From G963677185 sp963677185 (GTDB taxonomy: Bacteria > Bacillota > Syntrophomonadia > Syntrophomonadales > Syntrophomonadaceae): a stretch of 64,000 bases of DNA. The position numbers and the translations under genes were made by a program. The DNA is taken from positions 2,728,001-2,792,000 of the forward strand of contig OY781889.1 of the NCBI GenBank assembly GCA_963677185.1, in the 5' to 3' direction. The notes under the pieces are model-generated. The model ran no database searches and was not told the origin of the DNA. It saw only the letters and a list, made by a program, of their open reading frames with translations. Shown here one piece after another: positions 17,450-26,669 of the stretch (position 1 is its first letter; each line of letters opens with the position of its first letter).

Positions 17450-18244
17450 CTACGGTTTACAAATTATGTGCCTCCTGGCATGGTCAGCCAGGATTATTGC
17501 CGCAGCTACGGCAGCATTAAGGGAATCAGACCCTTGCTGCATAGGTATAGCTATGGCTTGTTCACAGAGGCTTTTAACTTCAGGGTCCAGACCGTGTGCC
17601 TCGCTTCCTACAGCCAGAATGACCGGATGCTGGTAAGAACACATGTAATATGGCTCCGCATCGCCGATGTCAGTGGCCAGCAGCTGGAATCCCTGTTCCT
17701 TGAGCTCCCTTAAATCATTTAACCCGATGTCAATGGCCAGCGGCAGGTTGAGCATGGCTCCCGCAGCTGCCCTGACGGTCTTGGGACTGAACGAATCCGC
17801 GCAATCCTTGCTATGCAATACAGCCCCGGCCCCAAGAGCCAGGGCGCTGCGATATATGGTCCCCAGATTGCCAGGATCGCTTATTCTGTCCAGGTAGAGC
17901 CATATACCGGATGCACTGTTCCTGGGGAGCTCATCCAGAGTAGATACAGCGAGCGGCATGACCGCCAGTACTCCCTGAGGCTGGCTGACGTCAGCCAGCC
18001 AGTTAAAAGGCTGCTCCTCCAGACAGTACCACTCGATATCCGGTCTGGCCTGCTCGGCATCCCAATAGATGGCCTCGCAGTCTTCCCTGACCATAACCTG
18101 AAGCGGCTGCCCGCTGGAAAGGGCCTCCCGGACCAGCTTGTGCCCCTCAATTATATAACGGCCGTATCGCTGACGATATTTCTTTTCCTTCAAGCTGCGG
18201 CATTCTTTTATTACGGGATTTTCACGCGACCCTATTCTCTTCAT
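17450..18244 (-). CDS. TrmH/SpoU-family RNA 2'-O-methyltransferase
   Basis: SPOUT-fold methyltransferase, probably modifying 23S rRNA. The knotted domain motifs are DPGNLGTIYRSALALGAGAV, ILAVGSEAHGLDPEV and IPMQQGSDSLNAAVA; the N-terminal substrate-binding domain has the YGRYIIEGHKLVREAL motif. The frame is open to 18292, but ATG 18244 has a GGAG site and starts MKRIGSRENPVIK as relatives do, giving 264 aa. A member between rplT and pheS is a common clostridial arrangement. Confidence 0.9.
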   Translation of the reverse strand: MKRIGSRENPVIKECRSLKEKKYRQRYGRYIIEGHKLVREALSSGQPLQVMVREDCEAIYWDAEQARPDIEWYCLEEQPFNWLADVSQPQGVLAVMPLAVSTLDELPRNSASGIWLYLDRISDPGNLGTIYRSALALGAGAVLHSKDCADSFSPKTVRAAAGAMLNLPLAIDIGLNDLRELKEQGFQLLATDIGDAEPYYMCSYQHPVILAVGSEAHGLDPEVKSLCEQAIAIPMQQGSDSLNAAVAAAIILADHARRHIICKP

Positions 18245-18351
18245 AACATTGCTCCGCCGGTCCTCTGAAAACATGGTTTCATATGCCTGCACCGAGCAAA
18301 CCGGAAGCCCTTCAAATCTAGCTTTTTCCGGTCTTACTCCAGGCTTCTTAA

Positions 18352-18390
18352 TAAATGCAAAAAAGCATGGTTGTACACCATACTTTTTTG
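18352..18390 (-). terminator. terminator downstream of rplT
   Basis: Stem AGTATGGT / ACCATGCT (plus 18364-18371 and 18377-18384) with a run of T on the minus strand after it. There are six T on the plus strand too, so it could work in both directions. It separates infC-rpmI-rplT from the methyltransferase-pheST genes. Confidence 0.75.
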
Positions 18391-18410
18391 TTCTTTGTGA
18401 AGCTCTCTTT

Positions 18411-18764
18411 TTAGTTGCTTTGTTTGGAGAGCTCCGCTAACCTGGTAAAGCCTGCGGGATCGGTTATGGCCAGATCCGCCAGGACTTTTCGGTTAATATC
18501 TACGCCGGCGATTTTCAGGCCATGCATCATTCGGCTGTAGGTGGTCCCATTGTTGCGGGCAGCCGCATTAATTCTGGCAATCCACAAGCGCCGGTAATCG
18601 CGCTTTTTAAGCTTGCGGTGCGCATATGCGTAATTTCCTGATTTCAGCACCTGTTGGTTGGCTACTTTGAACAGCCGGTGCTTGGCGCCCCGGTATCCCT
18701 TGGCCAGTCTTAATATTTTCTTATGTCTCGCATGAGCGGTTACACCGCGTTTTACTCTTGGCAT
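18411..18764 (-). CDS. rplT: 50S ribosomal protein L20
   Basis: Assembly protein of the large ribosomal subunit, 117 aa, full length. It begins MPRVKRGVTAHARHKKIL and carries the conserved LWIARINAAARNNGTTYS segment. In Bacillota L20 also represses its own infC-rpmI-rplT operon by binding the leader; a matching leader lies at 19601-19740. ATG with an AGGAGG site. Confidence 0.98.
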   Translation of the reverse strand: MPRVKRGVTAHARHKKILRLAKGYRGAKHRLFKVANQQVLKSGNYAYAHRKLKKRDYRRLWIARINAAARNNGTTYSRMMHGLKIAGVDINRKVLADLAITDPAGFTRLAELSKQSN

Positions 18765-18836
18765 CTCACTTCGTCCTCCTACCTTGCATGTGACTTGTTA
18801 CTCTGATTCGCTGCCCTGCCGCGGACAAGCTGCAGG

Positions 18837-19034
18837 TTATTTATACGGAATCAAGCGTGATACGTTCCTGGTTTCAGGAGTGCTGACCAGGGTGGACTTG
18901 CGCAGACCCCGCTTGCGCTTGGGAGACTTATCGCCCAACAAGTGGCTGGCGAAAGCTTTCGAACGCTTAATTTTACCGGTGCCGGTCTTCTTAAACCGTT
19001 TGGCGGCACCCCGGTGGGTCTTCATCTTTGGCAT
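18837..19034 (-). CDS. rpmI: 50S ribosomal protein L35
   Basis: 65-aa large-subunit protein starting MPKMKTHRGAAKRFKKTGTG, almost invariant in the family. It lies 2 bases after infC and about 70 bases before rplT, the standard order. Confidence 0.98.
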   Translation of the reverse strand: MPKMKTHRGAAKRFKKTGTGKIKRSKAFASHLLGDKSPKRKRGLRKSTLVSTPETRNVSRLIPYK

Positions 19035-19037
19035 GGA

Positions 19038-19586
19038 CTATTCCTCCTCGTTGCTCTTTTTAGCCTGGGTTTCGTGCTCCTTTTTCGGCACCAGGATCAT
19101 GGTCATATTGCGGCCTTCAACTTTAGCCGGCTTTTCAATAACTGATATATCAGACAATTCTTCGGCAAACTTCTCGGCCAGGCGCATTCCCAATTCCGGG
19201 TGAGTAATCTCACGGCCGCGGAACATAACGGTGAATTTCAGCTTGTCGCCAGCTGATAGAAACTTGCGGGCGTTCTTGGATTTCACATCAAAATCATGAT
19301 CCTCAATATTAGGACGCATTTTAACTTCCTTGATGGATATGACCTTTTGCTTTTTCTTGGCTTCCTTCTCCCGTTTGCCCTGTTCGAATTTAAACTTGCC
19401 GTAGTCCATAAAACGGCATACTGGAGGCTTCGCTGAAGGTGCCACTTCGACCAGATCAAGCTCACGTTCTTCAGCAATGCTCAGCGCTTCGCTGGTGGGG
19501 ACGATTCCCATTTGCTCACCGTCGTCACCTACAAGACGGACCTCCTTGGCCCTGATTTCATCGTTGATTTTCCAATCTTTGCTAAT
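19038..19586 (-). CDS. infC: translation initiation factor IF-3
   Basis: Binds the 30S subunit and checks start-codon pairing. N-terminal KINDEIRAKEVRLVGDDGEQMG and C-terminal KFTVMFRGREITHPELGMRLAEKF are diagnostic. The frame is open from 19640, but AAGGAGG at plus 19594-19600 directs initiation just after it. Two in-frame ATT codons, 4 and 7 bases downstream, fit the rare AUU start by which IF-3 autoregulates in other bacteria; I choose the second (19586), giving 182 aa. GTG at 19592 is too close to the site. Confidence 0.93.
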   Translation of the reverse strand: MSKDWKINDEIRAKEVRLVGDDGEQMGIVPTSEALSIAEERELDLVEVAPSAKPPVCRFMDYGKFKFEQGKREKEAKKKQKVISIKEVKMRPNIEDHDFDVKSKNARKFLSAGDKLKFTVMFRGREITHPELGMRLAEKFAEELSDISVIEKPAKVEGRNMTMILVPKKEHETQAKKSNEEE

Positions 19587-19600
19587 AATCACTCCTCCTT

Positions 19601-19740
19601 CAGCACAAAAATAAAAGCGGGCATTAAACCCGCTGCACAATTCCTCAATATATCCCCAGGCACGATAATACGCAGTCTGGAAATTTCGGACCTTACGAGC
19701 ACTGGCTGGCTGTAAGGTGAGAAGACGGGCTTCTGCTTCA
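19601..19740 (-). promoter_or_regulatory. infC leader with intrinsic attenuator (L20-type autoregulation)
   Basis: Just before the infC ribosome site the minus strand has stem AGCGGG / CCCGCT (plus 19616-19621 and 19629-19634) followed by a TTTATTTTT tail, a complete terminator inside the leader. Further upstream CCTTAC / GTAAGG can pair across 17 bases. This matches the known Bacillota design in which ribosomal protein L20 controls termination ahead of infC-rpmI-rplT; binding here is inferred. Confidence 0.75.
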
Positions 19741-19789
19741 ATCGAGCATTATAATAACATAAATATCCGGCCAGGGCAAGGCATTTACC

Positions 19790-21697
19790 TTACTTGTTAG
19801 CCCGGCTACTGATCTCCTGCTGGATATCGCCTACAAAGTCATAAAGCGGCCTGGCTCCCAGGTCCCCATCCTTGCGATGCCTTACAGCTACGCTGTCGCT
19901 TTCGGCTTCCTTGTCACCGACTACAAGCAGATACGGTATCTTTTGGAGCTGGCCTTCACGTATCTTGTAGCCCACCTTCTCGCTGCGGGCATCTATTTCC
20001 ACCCGGATGCCAGCGTCCTTCAGAATATCGTGAACCTTCTGGGCATATTCAAGGTGCCTTTCCGTAATGGGGATAACCCGCGCCTGAACCGGGGCCAGCC
20101 AGGTGGGAAAAGCTCCGGCGAAATGTTCGGTCAATATGCCGATGAATCTCTCGAAGCTGCCATATACAACGCGGTGAATCATAACCGGCCGGTGCCTTTC
20201 GCCATCTTCGCCTATATACGTTAAATCAAATCGCTCCGGCATTTGCATATCCAACTGGATGGTGCCGCACTGCCAGGTGCGATCCAGGCTATCACGCAGG
20301 TGGAAGTCAATCTTGGGCCCGTAAAACGCCCCGTCACCCTCGTTGATTTTGTAAGGCAGCCCTTTTTCATCCAGGGCTTGCTTAAGTGCATTGGTCGCAA
20401 TTTCCCACTGCTCTTCACTGCCCATGGAATTCTCCGGCCGGGTGGAAAGCTCCAGATGGTAAGGGAAGCCAAACATTGTGTAGACCTTGTCAATCAGATC
20501 AATAACACCCTTGATCTCCGCACTGATCTGCGAAGGCAGCATGAAGATATGAGCATCGTCCTGGGTAAAGGCGCGCACCCTCATCAGCCCATGCAGAACT
20601 CCAGACAGCTCGTGGCGATGGACCAGCCCCATCTCAGCCATGCGCATGGGCAATTCCCGGTAGCTGTGCAGGCCTTGCTTGTATATAAGCATTCCGCCCG
20701 GACAGTTCATAGGCTTGACTGCATAATCCTCTTCGTCAATCACTGTAAAATACATGTTGTCGCGATATTTGTCCCAATGACCGGAACGCTCCCAGAGCTC
20801 GCGGTTGAGTATAATGGGAGTGCGGATTTCCATGTATCCGGCTTCATCATGCACTTCCCGCCAGAAGCGCTCCAGGCTGTTGCGTAAAACCATGCCCTTG
20901 GGCAGGAAAAACGGGAAACCCGGTCCTTCATCCAGCAGCACAAACAAACCCAGCTCCCTGCCCAGTTTGCGGTGATCCCGCTTTTTGGCTTCTTCAAGTT
21001 TGTACAGATAATCATCAAGCATGGCCTTTTCCGGGAAAGACGTCGCATAAATGCGCTGCAGCATCTTATTGTCCTCGCTGCCGCGCCAGTAGGCTCCGGC
21101 CACACTCATAAGCTTGATGTTCTTCAGCTTGCCGGTCGATGACAAATGGGGCCCGGCGCATAAATCCACGAAATCTCCCTGCTCATAAAGGCTGATGACG
21201 GCATCTTCAGGCAGGCCTTCAATCAGTTCCACCTTGTATTGTTCTTCCATGTCCCGGAACATCTTCAGGGCTTCATCCCTGGAAACCTCTTTTCTGACAA
21301 TGGGAATGTCTTCCTTGATGATTTTTTTTATCTCATCTTCGATTCTGATGAAGTCTTCCGGACCGAAAGCGTGTTCGCTGTCGAAATCGTAGTAAAAACC
21401 CTTTTCAATCGCCGGTCCAATGGCCAGCCTGGTGCCTGGAAACAGGCGCATCACCGCCTGGGCCATGGCATGAGCGGATGAATGCCGGTACACTTCGCGG
21501 CCGCCATCATCTTCAAATGTGAAAATATCCAGGGCGCCGTCTTCATTAATGGCAGTGGACAGATCACTTTTACGGCCGTTAAAGCAGGCTCCCAGAGCCT
21601 TCTTGGTCAGCTCGGGGCAGGCGTCCTTAATCATTTGAAACAGGGTGGTACCGTCCTGATACTCCCTGATGCTGCCATCGTTAAAACTCACTTTCAT
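19790..21697 (-). CDS. thrS: threonyl-tRNA synthetase
   Basis: Class II synthetase charging tRNA-Thr, 635 aa. In order: N-terminal TGS domain (DGSIREYQDGTTLFQMI), HxxxH editing domain (YRHSSAHAMAQAV), catalytic core with the zinc site (MNCPGGM), motif 2 (GLVHRHELSGVLHGLMRVRAFTQDDAHIF broken over two strands), and the anticodon-binding domain. No T-box leader is seen: only 17 bases separate it from the DUF445 gene, so it is co-transcribed with it. thrS next to infC is a widespread order. Confidence 0.97.
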   Translation of the reverse strand: MKVSFNDGSIREYQDGTTLFQMIKDACPELTKKALGACFNGRKSDLSTAINEDGALDIFTFEDDGGREVYRHSSAHAMAQAVMRLFPGTRLAIGPAIEKGFYYDFDSEHAFGPEDFIRIEDEIKKIIKEDIPIVRKEVSRDEALKMFRDMEEQYKVELIEGLPEDAVISLYEQGDFVDLCAGPHLSSTGKLKNIKLMSVAGAYWRGSEDNKMLQRIYATSFPEKAMLDDYLYKLEEAKKRDHRKLGRELGLFVLLDEGPGFPFFLPKGMVLRNSLERFWREVHDEAGYMEIRTPIILNRELWERSGHWDKYRDNMYFTVIDEEDYAVKPMNCPGGMLIYKQGLHSYRELPMRMAEMGLVHRHELSGVLHGLMRVRAFTQDDAHIFMLPSQISAEIKGVIDLIDKVYTMFGFPYHLELSTRPENSMGSEEQWEIATNALKQALDEKGLPYKINEGDGAFYGPKIDFHLRDSLDRTWQCGTIQLDMQMPERFDLTYIGEDGERHRPVMIHRVVYGSFERFIGILTEHFAGAFPTWLAPVQARVIPITERHLEYAQKVHDILKDAGIRVEIDARSEKVGYKIREGQLQKIPYLLVVGDKEAESDSVAVRHRKDGDLGARPLYDFVGDIQQEISSRANK

Positions 21698-21714
21698 ACT
21701 GGCATACCTCCTCT

Positions 21715-22320
21715 TTATATGATGTCGACCGGGAATGCATAAACGATCAGGGCCTGAATTATACCTATGATTAAACCCAGAACCCCGCCCATTATTTCGA
21801 TGAAACGCAGTTCCGGCCCCGATACGCTGAATATTATTTTCTCAAGCTCATCAAGATCGAAGCTGTTCATCTTGTCTTCGACGATCTGGTTAATATGGAT
21901 CTCCTGTTCCAGGTATATTTGCCCTTCGGCAATAGCCTGTTTGACTATTTCATACGACTCTTGTCGGGCCAGTTTTTCCATGGCATTAACGATCACCTGG
22001 ATAAGCTTGCCCGGTATGCGGTGCTGAAGCGTTGATGTCACTCTTTCTCTCATAACCTGCACCATTTTGTCTATGATCCTATCGTGCACTTCGGGCCGCT
22101 CCAGAACCTCCATCATATCATCCAGATTCAGAAGGCGGTCCTCCACCAGGGTGCCCAGGCTGTGGGCTATTTCCGCCTGGCGCTTGGGCAACAGCCCCTG
22201 CAATTCATACAAATACAGGTTAACCGGATACTTGGGCCGGAAGAGAAGCCTTACCGCGAATACATTGGTAATATATCCGATAAAAGCCCCAATCAAGGGT
22301 ATCAATATCAGTTTAAGCAT
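21715..22320 (-). CDS. DUF445-family membrane protein
   Basis: 201 aa. An N-terminal membrane segment (LILIPLIGAFIGYITNVFAVRLLF) is followed by the family motif RPKYPVN and LLPKRQAEIAHSLG; a mostly helical cytosolic middle and a second C-terminal membrane segment (GGVLGLIIGIIQALIVYAF) follow. Matches the YheB/DUF445 family, function not known. Precedes thrS by 17 bases. Confidence 0.85.
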   Translation of the reverse strand: MLKLILIPLIGAFIGYITNVFAVRLLFRPKYPVNLYLYELQGLLPKRQAEIAHSLGTLVEDRLLNLDDMMEVLERPEVHDRIIDKMVQVMRERVTSTLQHRIPGKLIQVIVNAMEKLARQESYEIVKQAIAEGQIYLEQEIHINQIVEDKMNSFDLDELEKIIFSVSGPELRFIEIMGGVLGLIIGIIQALIVYAFPVDII

Positions 22321-22361
22321 ATAATCATATCACCTGTCATTTTTATGTGGCTGCATATGCA

Positions 22362-24029
22362 TTAGAATAGTCCAATTATAGTGCCATCAGGCAGAATGTC
22401 AATATTCTCGGCTGCAGGCACCCTGCCCAGGCCAGGCATGGTATTGATAGCTCCAGCCATGGCCACCACGAACCCGGCCCCGGCCGAAAGGCGAAAATCG
22501 CGAACGGTAATATCGAAGTTTTCGGGACGGCCTTTCAAGCTGGCATCATCTGATAAGGACAGCTGGGTCTTGGCAATACAGACCGGCAGCCGGCCGTAGC
22601 CCATGGCCTCATACCGGGCCAGGCTTCTTTCGGCCGCTGGGCTGTAGACCACATTCCGGGCTCCATAGATCTTTGTGCATACTTTCCATATTTTATCTTT
22701 AATAGGTTCGTCGGTTTCGTATAACAACTTAAATTCAGACGGTCTTTCCGCCAGTTCCACCACCTTATGGGCCAGGGCTATGGCTCCGTCGCCGCCTTCA
22801 GCCCAGGCATGCGAAACCACCGATTCCACGCCATGTGCATGACAGCGCCCGGCTACGAAATCCAGTTCTTCTGGGCGGTCGGATGGGAAAGCATTTAAAG
22901 CCACAACTACGGGAATCCCGAATATCTGAATATTCTCAATCTGTTTCTCCAGGTTGCCAATGCCTCTTTCCAGGGCTGGCAAATCCGGATTGTTAAGCCT
23001 GGCCAGCGCCACCCCGCCATGGCTCTTGAGCGCGCGCACGGTCGCCACCAGCACGCAGGCGTCAGGTTTTAGCCCGGCCAAACGGCACTTCAGATCGAAA
23101 AATTTCTCCGCCCCCAGGTCAGCCGCGAAGCCTGATTCGGTAACCAGTATATCGCTCATTTTCAGGCCCATTCTGGTTGCGATCGCGCTATTGCAGCCGT
23201 GGGCAATATTGGCAAAAGGACCGCCGTGAATCAAGGCCGGGGTGTTTTCCAGGGTCTGCACCAGGTTGGGTTTGATCGCTTCTTTCATTAGCAGTGTCAT
23301 AGCGCCCACCGCATTCAAATCCGCAGCGGTCACCGGCTTGTTATCATATGTGTAAGCCACAACCATGCGTTTGAAGCGTTCTTTCAGATCCATTAAATCA
23401 TCACATAAACAAAGCGCCGCCATGACCTCTGAAGCCACGCTGATATCGAAAAACGATTCCCTGGGAAAACCGTTGATCGGACCCCCCAGGCCTACGATTA
23501 CATGGCGCAGCGCCCGTTCGTTGAGATCAACCACCCGGCCTAACACCACCCGGCGGGGATCGATATTCAGAGCGTTGCCCTGATGGATGTGATTGTCCAG
23601 AATCGCCGCCAGGAGATTGTGGGCGGTTGATACCGCATGAATATCACCGGTGAAATGTAGATTGATATCTTCCATCGGCACAACCTGAGAATGTCCGCCG
23701 CCTGCCGCGCCGCCCTTGATACCAAAACTCGGGCCGACCGAAGGCTCACGGAGGGCTATAATGGCCTTTTTACCAATTTTGTTTAACGCTTGTCCAAGGC
23801 CTATCGTTGTGGTGGTTTTGCCTTCCCCGGCCGGAGTCGGAGTGATGGCGGTCACCATTACCAGCTTGCCATCGGGCCGATCCTTCAGGCGTTCCAGCAC
23901 ATCCAGTTTAATTTTGCACTTGTACTTGCCGTACAGTTCGATATCATCCTCGCCCAGTCCCAGGCCGGAGGCGATATCCATTATGGGCTTCATCTGTGCT
24001 GTTTGAGCAATTTCAATGTCTGTTTTCAT
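22362..24029 (-). CDS. fhs: formate-tetrahydrofolate ligase
   Basis: ATP-dependent synthesis of 10-formyl-THF from formate, the entry step of the methyl branch of the Wood-Ljungdahl pathway and a source of one-carbon units. 555 aa from ATG 24029, which has an AAAGGAG site; the frame is open to 24065. The ATP-binding loop is TPTPAGEGKTTTTIG, and LREPSVGPSFGIKGGAAGGGHSQ is diagnostic. It is paired with fchA upstream, which carries the next step. The enzyme alone does not prove acetogenesis. Confidence 0.97.
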   Translation of the reverse strand: MKTDIEIAQTAQMKPIMDIASGLGLGEDDIELYGKYKCKIKLDVLERLKDRPDGKLVMVTAITPTPAGEGKTTTTIGLGQALNKIGKKAIIALREPSVGPSFGIKGGAAGGGHSQVVPMEDINLHFTGDIHAVSTAHNLLAAILDNHIHQGNALNIDPRRVVLGRVVDLNERALRHVIVGLGGPINGFPRESFFDISVASEVMAALCLCDDLMDLKERFKRMVVAYTYDNKPVTAADLNAVGAMTLLMKEAIKPNLVQTLENTPALIHGGPFANIAHGCNSAIATRMGLKMSDILVTESGFAADLGAEKFFDLKCRLAGLKPDACVLVATVRALKSHGGVALARLNNPDLPALERGIGNLEKQIENIQIFGIPVVVALNAFPSDRPEELDFVAGRCHAHGVESVVSHAWAEGGDGAIALAHKVVELAERPSEFKLLYETDEPIKDKIWKVCTKIYGARNVVYSPAAERSLARYEAMGYGRLPVCIAKTQLSLSDDASLKGRPENFDITVRDFRLSAGAGFVVAMAGAINTMPGLGRVPAAENIDILPDGTIIGLF

Positions 24030-24051
24030 AATCGTTTCCGCTCCTTTGCTG

Positions 24052-24678
24052 TCATCCCTTAACAACCAGCAATTCTGTTCTGACGGCTTCAGCGTATTCA
24101 GCCATCTCTTTTCTCATTTCAGTGATCTGCCGGTTTTTCTCATCTACAAATCCAGCATCCGTTATGTAGGGCAGATTAACCAGCACATTGACCAGGCCGG
24201 ACTCCATGCCTGCTTCGGCCATGAATACGGCCACTTCAATATCACTGGCCACATTGGCATTGCTGCGCCCGGCAATCTGCCTGGCCTTTCGCACTACCTC
24301 CAGGCAGGCCCCGGCAATACCGAAAGGTACCAGTGCCGCCCGGCAGTAAGCCGCTTGCATAATCTGCATCCGCTCCTGCTTTTCTTCTCCGGTATTCTTC
24401 GGCAGCTTGAAGGTTTCCATCAAGGCGTTGAATGCTTCCGCATCCTCCCGGGCCAGCCCTATCAAACGTATCTGCAGTTCTTCAGCCCGGGCTTGAACTT
24501 CAGCGTTGTCCTGCCAGTATTGTTCATATCCTTTTTTACCGACAGTTAGGTTGCAGACCATGCTAATCAATCCGGCTCCGAGCGCTCCACCCATGGCCGC
24601 CGCCGCTCCTCCTCCAGGTGCTGGCGAAGCAGATGCCAGGTCTTCCATAAATGCTCCGACTGTCATATCTGCGAACAT
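24052..24678 (-). CDS. fchA: methenyl-tetrahydrofolate cyclohydrolase (FTCD C-terminal family)
   Basis: 208 aa, all-helical cyclodeaminase/cyclohydrolase family. Diagnostic N terminus SASPAPGGGAAAAMGGALGAGL, then the conserved ARAEELQIRLIGLAREDAEAFNAL helix. Next to formate-THF ligase the sensible role is interconversion of methenyl-THF and 10-formyl-THF; a formimino-THF cyclodeaminase role is the alternative. ATG with GGAGG, 22 bases ahead of fhs. Confidence 0.92.
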   Translation of the reverse strand: MFADMTVGAFMEDLASASPAPGGGAAAAMGGALGAGLISMVCNLTVGKKGYEQYWQDNAEVQARAEELQIRLIGLAREDAEAFNALMETFKLPKNTGEEKQERMQIMQAAYCRAALVPFGIAGACLEVVRKARQIAGRSNANVASDIEVAVFMAEAGMESGLVNVLVNLPYITDAGFVDEKNRQITEMRKEMAEYAEAVRTELLVVKG

Positions 24679-24725
24679 AGTGATCCTCCGTTATATAAAA
24701 ATCCGATATAAAGGACTATAGCGCT

Positions 24726-25382
24726 TTACTCGATTCCATACTTCATTTTCAGTTCCTTTATTTTACATTCAACCCTGTCGATCAGCGCGTTCATCTCCCG
24801 CTCAATATCGAGATTGGCGCGGCCCTCCCTGAATGTAGGGCAATGCAGGTTGAAATCAACCACCCGCATGTACAGCTTTTCAAAACGGTTCCTTTGATCC
24901 ATATACAACAGCTCTTTTTTTCTTTGAAAGGCTTGCAGCGCTGCTTCATTTTTTCGCCCGCTGAAAAATACCCTGGCATACCGCTCGAATTTGGCCACAT
25001 CCCGCCAGATTTTATCATATTCGGCATCAATGTCCTTGCCAATCTCTATCCAATGAGGAGTGAAATTACTATTTTTCAAGAGGCGAAACACCATACGCAT
25101 TTCGGGGGGTTCAAAGGGGTTTTCTTCCAAATCCAGCGGTTCCCCGCTGCCCTTAAGGTTGTCAAAGGCTCCTTTTTCCCTGGCTTTGCGGATCTGTTCC
25201 TCGACCAGATCCTGGGTGCTGCTCATGTACCTGGCCAAACCCCGAGCTTGTCCTGCTTTGATCTTGATTTGCTCCTCAATTGACTGACCGTCTTCTCCCT
25301 CGCGGCTGCCAAACGCTGACATGGGCGGCACCCATTTCTTATCGCTCCTGGATTTTGATTTATCAGATTTTTTGTTCTCCAT
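24726..25382 (-). CDS. DUF1992 (DnaJ-C28-like conserved domain) protein
   Basis: 218 aa without predicted membrane segments. A charged N-terminal tail is followed by the DUF1992 core: EEQIRKAREKGAFDNLKGSGEPL, then a helical stretch ending near LKMKYG. The same domain occurs in the human J-protein DNAJC28, but there is no J domain here; function unknown. Its start overlaps the scpB end by 20 bases. Confidence 0.85.
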   Translation of the reverse strand: MENKKSDKSKSRSDKKWVPPMSAFGSREGEDGQSIEEQIKIKAGQARGLARYMSSTQDLVEEQIRKAREKGAFDNLKGSGEPLDLEENPFEPPEMRMVFRLLKNSNFTPHWIEIGKDIDAEYDKIWRDVAKFERYARVFFSGRKNEAALQAFQRKKELLYMDQRNRFEKLYMRVVDFNLHCPTFREGRANLDIEREMNALIDRVECKIKELKMKYGIE

Positions 25383-25908
25383 TGTCAGTTTCTCCCTGGC
25401 CGCTCAAAAGCTCCATATCTGGCAACTCCTCCAGGCTGGCTATGCCAAAAACCTTCAGGAATTCAAAAGTCGTTCCATACAATATCGGTTTACCCGGCAG
25501 CCTGGCATATCCCACTTCTTCTATCAGCCCCTTTTCCAGCAGGCGGGCCAGAACGTGATCGGATTTTACCCCGCGAATACCCTCGATTTCAACCTTGTTT
25601 ACCGGCTGGCGATATGCGATTATCGCCAGGGTCTCCATAGCCGCACTTGAAAGCCTGCGGTTGACCGGCCGGACCGCCTGGGCGACCATATCTGCATAAT
25701 TTGGCTTGGTGCAAAGGCAATAGCCGCTGCCATCACTAATCATCTGAATACCGCGATTCTGTTCAGCGTAATCCAGCAGCATCTCCTGAATCAATTCATC
25801 CAGTTCATTCTCGTCAATATTGAGCAAGCTCGTTAGTGCTGCGGATTCCACCTTTTCCCCGCTGGCAAATAAAATCGCCTCAATGCTCGCTTTTATATCG
25901 TCCTTCAT
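25363..25908 (-). CDS. scpB: segregation and condensation protein B
   Basis: Kleisin-associated winged-helix protein of the SMC-ScpAB condensin complex for chromosome segregation. Conserved segments: IEAILFASGEKVE, then RRLSSAAMETLAIIAYRQPVNKVEIEGIRG and LLEKGLIEEVGYARLPGKPILYGTT. The frame is open to 25950, overlapping scpA; ATG 25908 gives 181 aa and lies 5 bases behind the scpA stop, which fits translational coupling. Confidence 0.95.
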   Translation of the reverse strand: MKDDIKASIEAILFASGEKVESAALTSLLNIDENELDELIQEMLLDYAEQNRGIQMISDGSGYCLCTKPNYADMVAQAVRPVNRRLSSAAMETLAIIAYRQPVNKVEIEGIRGVKSDHVLARLLEKGLIEEVGYARLPGKPILYGTTFEFLKVFGIASLEELPDMELLSGQGETDNGEQKI

Positions 25909-25913
25909 TAGTA

Positions 25914-26660
25914 TCAAGAGCCGCTCCAACCTTCCCTGCCAGCCAGGCAAATATCAATGCCTCCGAAGGCTTCGTCCTGTTCAGCTTCCACCTTATTCAT
26001 CCTCACCAACTCGAGCAGGGCCAAAAAAAAGGCGGCGCTTTCGCGGCGGCTGCCGCTCTGGGTGATCAAAGCTTGAAAATCCCCCCGGCCTTTTAACCTT
26101 GATAAATATGACATGATGTCCTGCATTTTTTCACCAACATCGATATCGCTGACCTGATAATAAAACACTTCTTCCGCTGTGTCCCGGTTCAGCAACTGCT
26201 TCAGGGCCCGCGCCAGGGTCTTGACACTGGCGCTCAATTCTTCTCCGGCTTCAGGCAACTGGCTGCTTTCCCGGAAGAAAACCCGGACGCCCTCACCTGC
26301 CTGCCTGGATGCCAAATGGTCAGCAGCCAGTTTAAAACGCTTGTATTCCAGCAGCATCCGCACCAATTCCTCGCGCGGATCAGCCAGCATACCTGGCCCT
26401 TCCTCTTCTAACGTTTCGGCTGGTGTGCTTCTGACCGGCAACAGCAGCCGCGACTTCAGGTTGAGCAGGAAGGATGCCATGACCAAAAAATCCCCCAGGC
26501 TTTCCAGATCGATGCGCCCGTTCTCCTCCAGAAATGCCATGTACTGGCGGGTTATTTCAGCCACCGGGATATCATAGATATCCATCTCATTCTTCTCCAC
26601 CAGGTATAGAAGAAGCTCCAGCGGCCCGTAGAATTTTTCCAGGTCCACTATATATGCCAT
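25914..26660 (-). CDS. scpA: segregation and condensation protein A
   Basis: Kleisin subunit that bridges the SMC heads. 248 aa. N terminus DLEKFYGPLELLLYLVEKNEMDIYDIPVAEIT and DLESLGDFLVMASFLLNLKSRLLLP are the family signature; the C-terminal winged helix ends near the scpB start. The gene lies 9 bases after the M50 protease gene. Confidence 0.96.
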   Translation of the reverse strand: MAYIVDLEKFYGPLELLLYLVEKNEMDIYDIPVAEITRQYMAFLEENGRIDLESLGDFLVMASFLLNLKSRLLLPVRSTPAETLEEEGPGMLADPREELVRMLLEYKRFKLAADHLASRQAGEGVRVFFRESSQLPEAGEELSASVKTLARALKQLLNRDTAEEVFYYQVSDIDVGEKMQDIMSYLSRLKGRGDFQALITQSGSRRESAAFFLALLELVRMNKVEAEQDEAFGGIDICLAGREGWSGS

Positions 26661-26669
26661 GCGGCCTCC

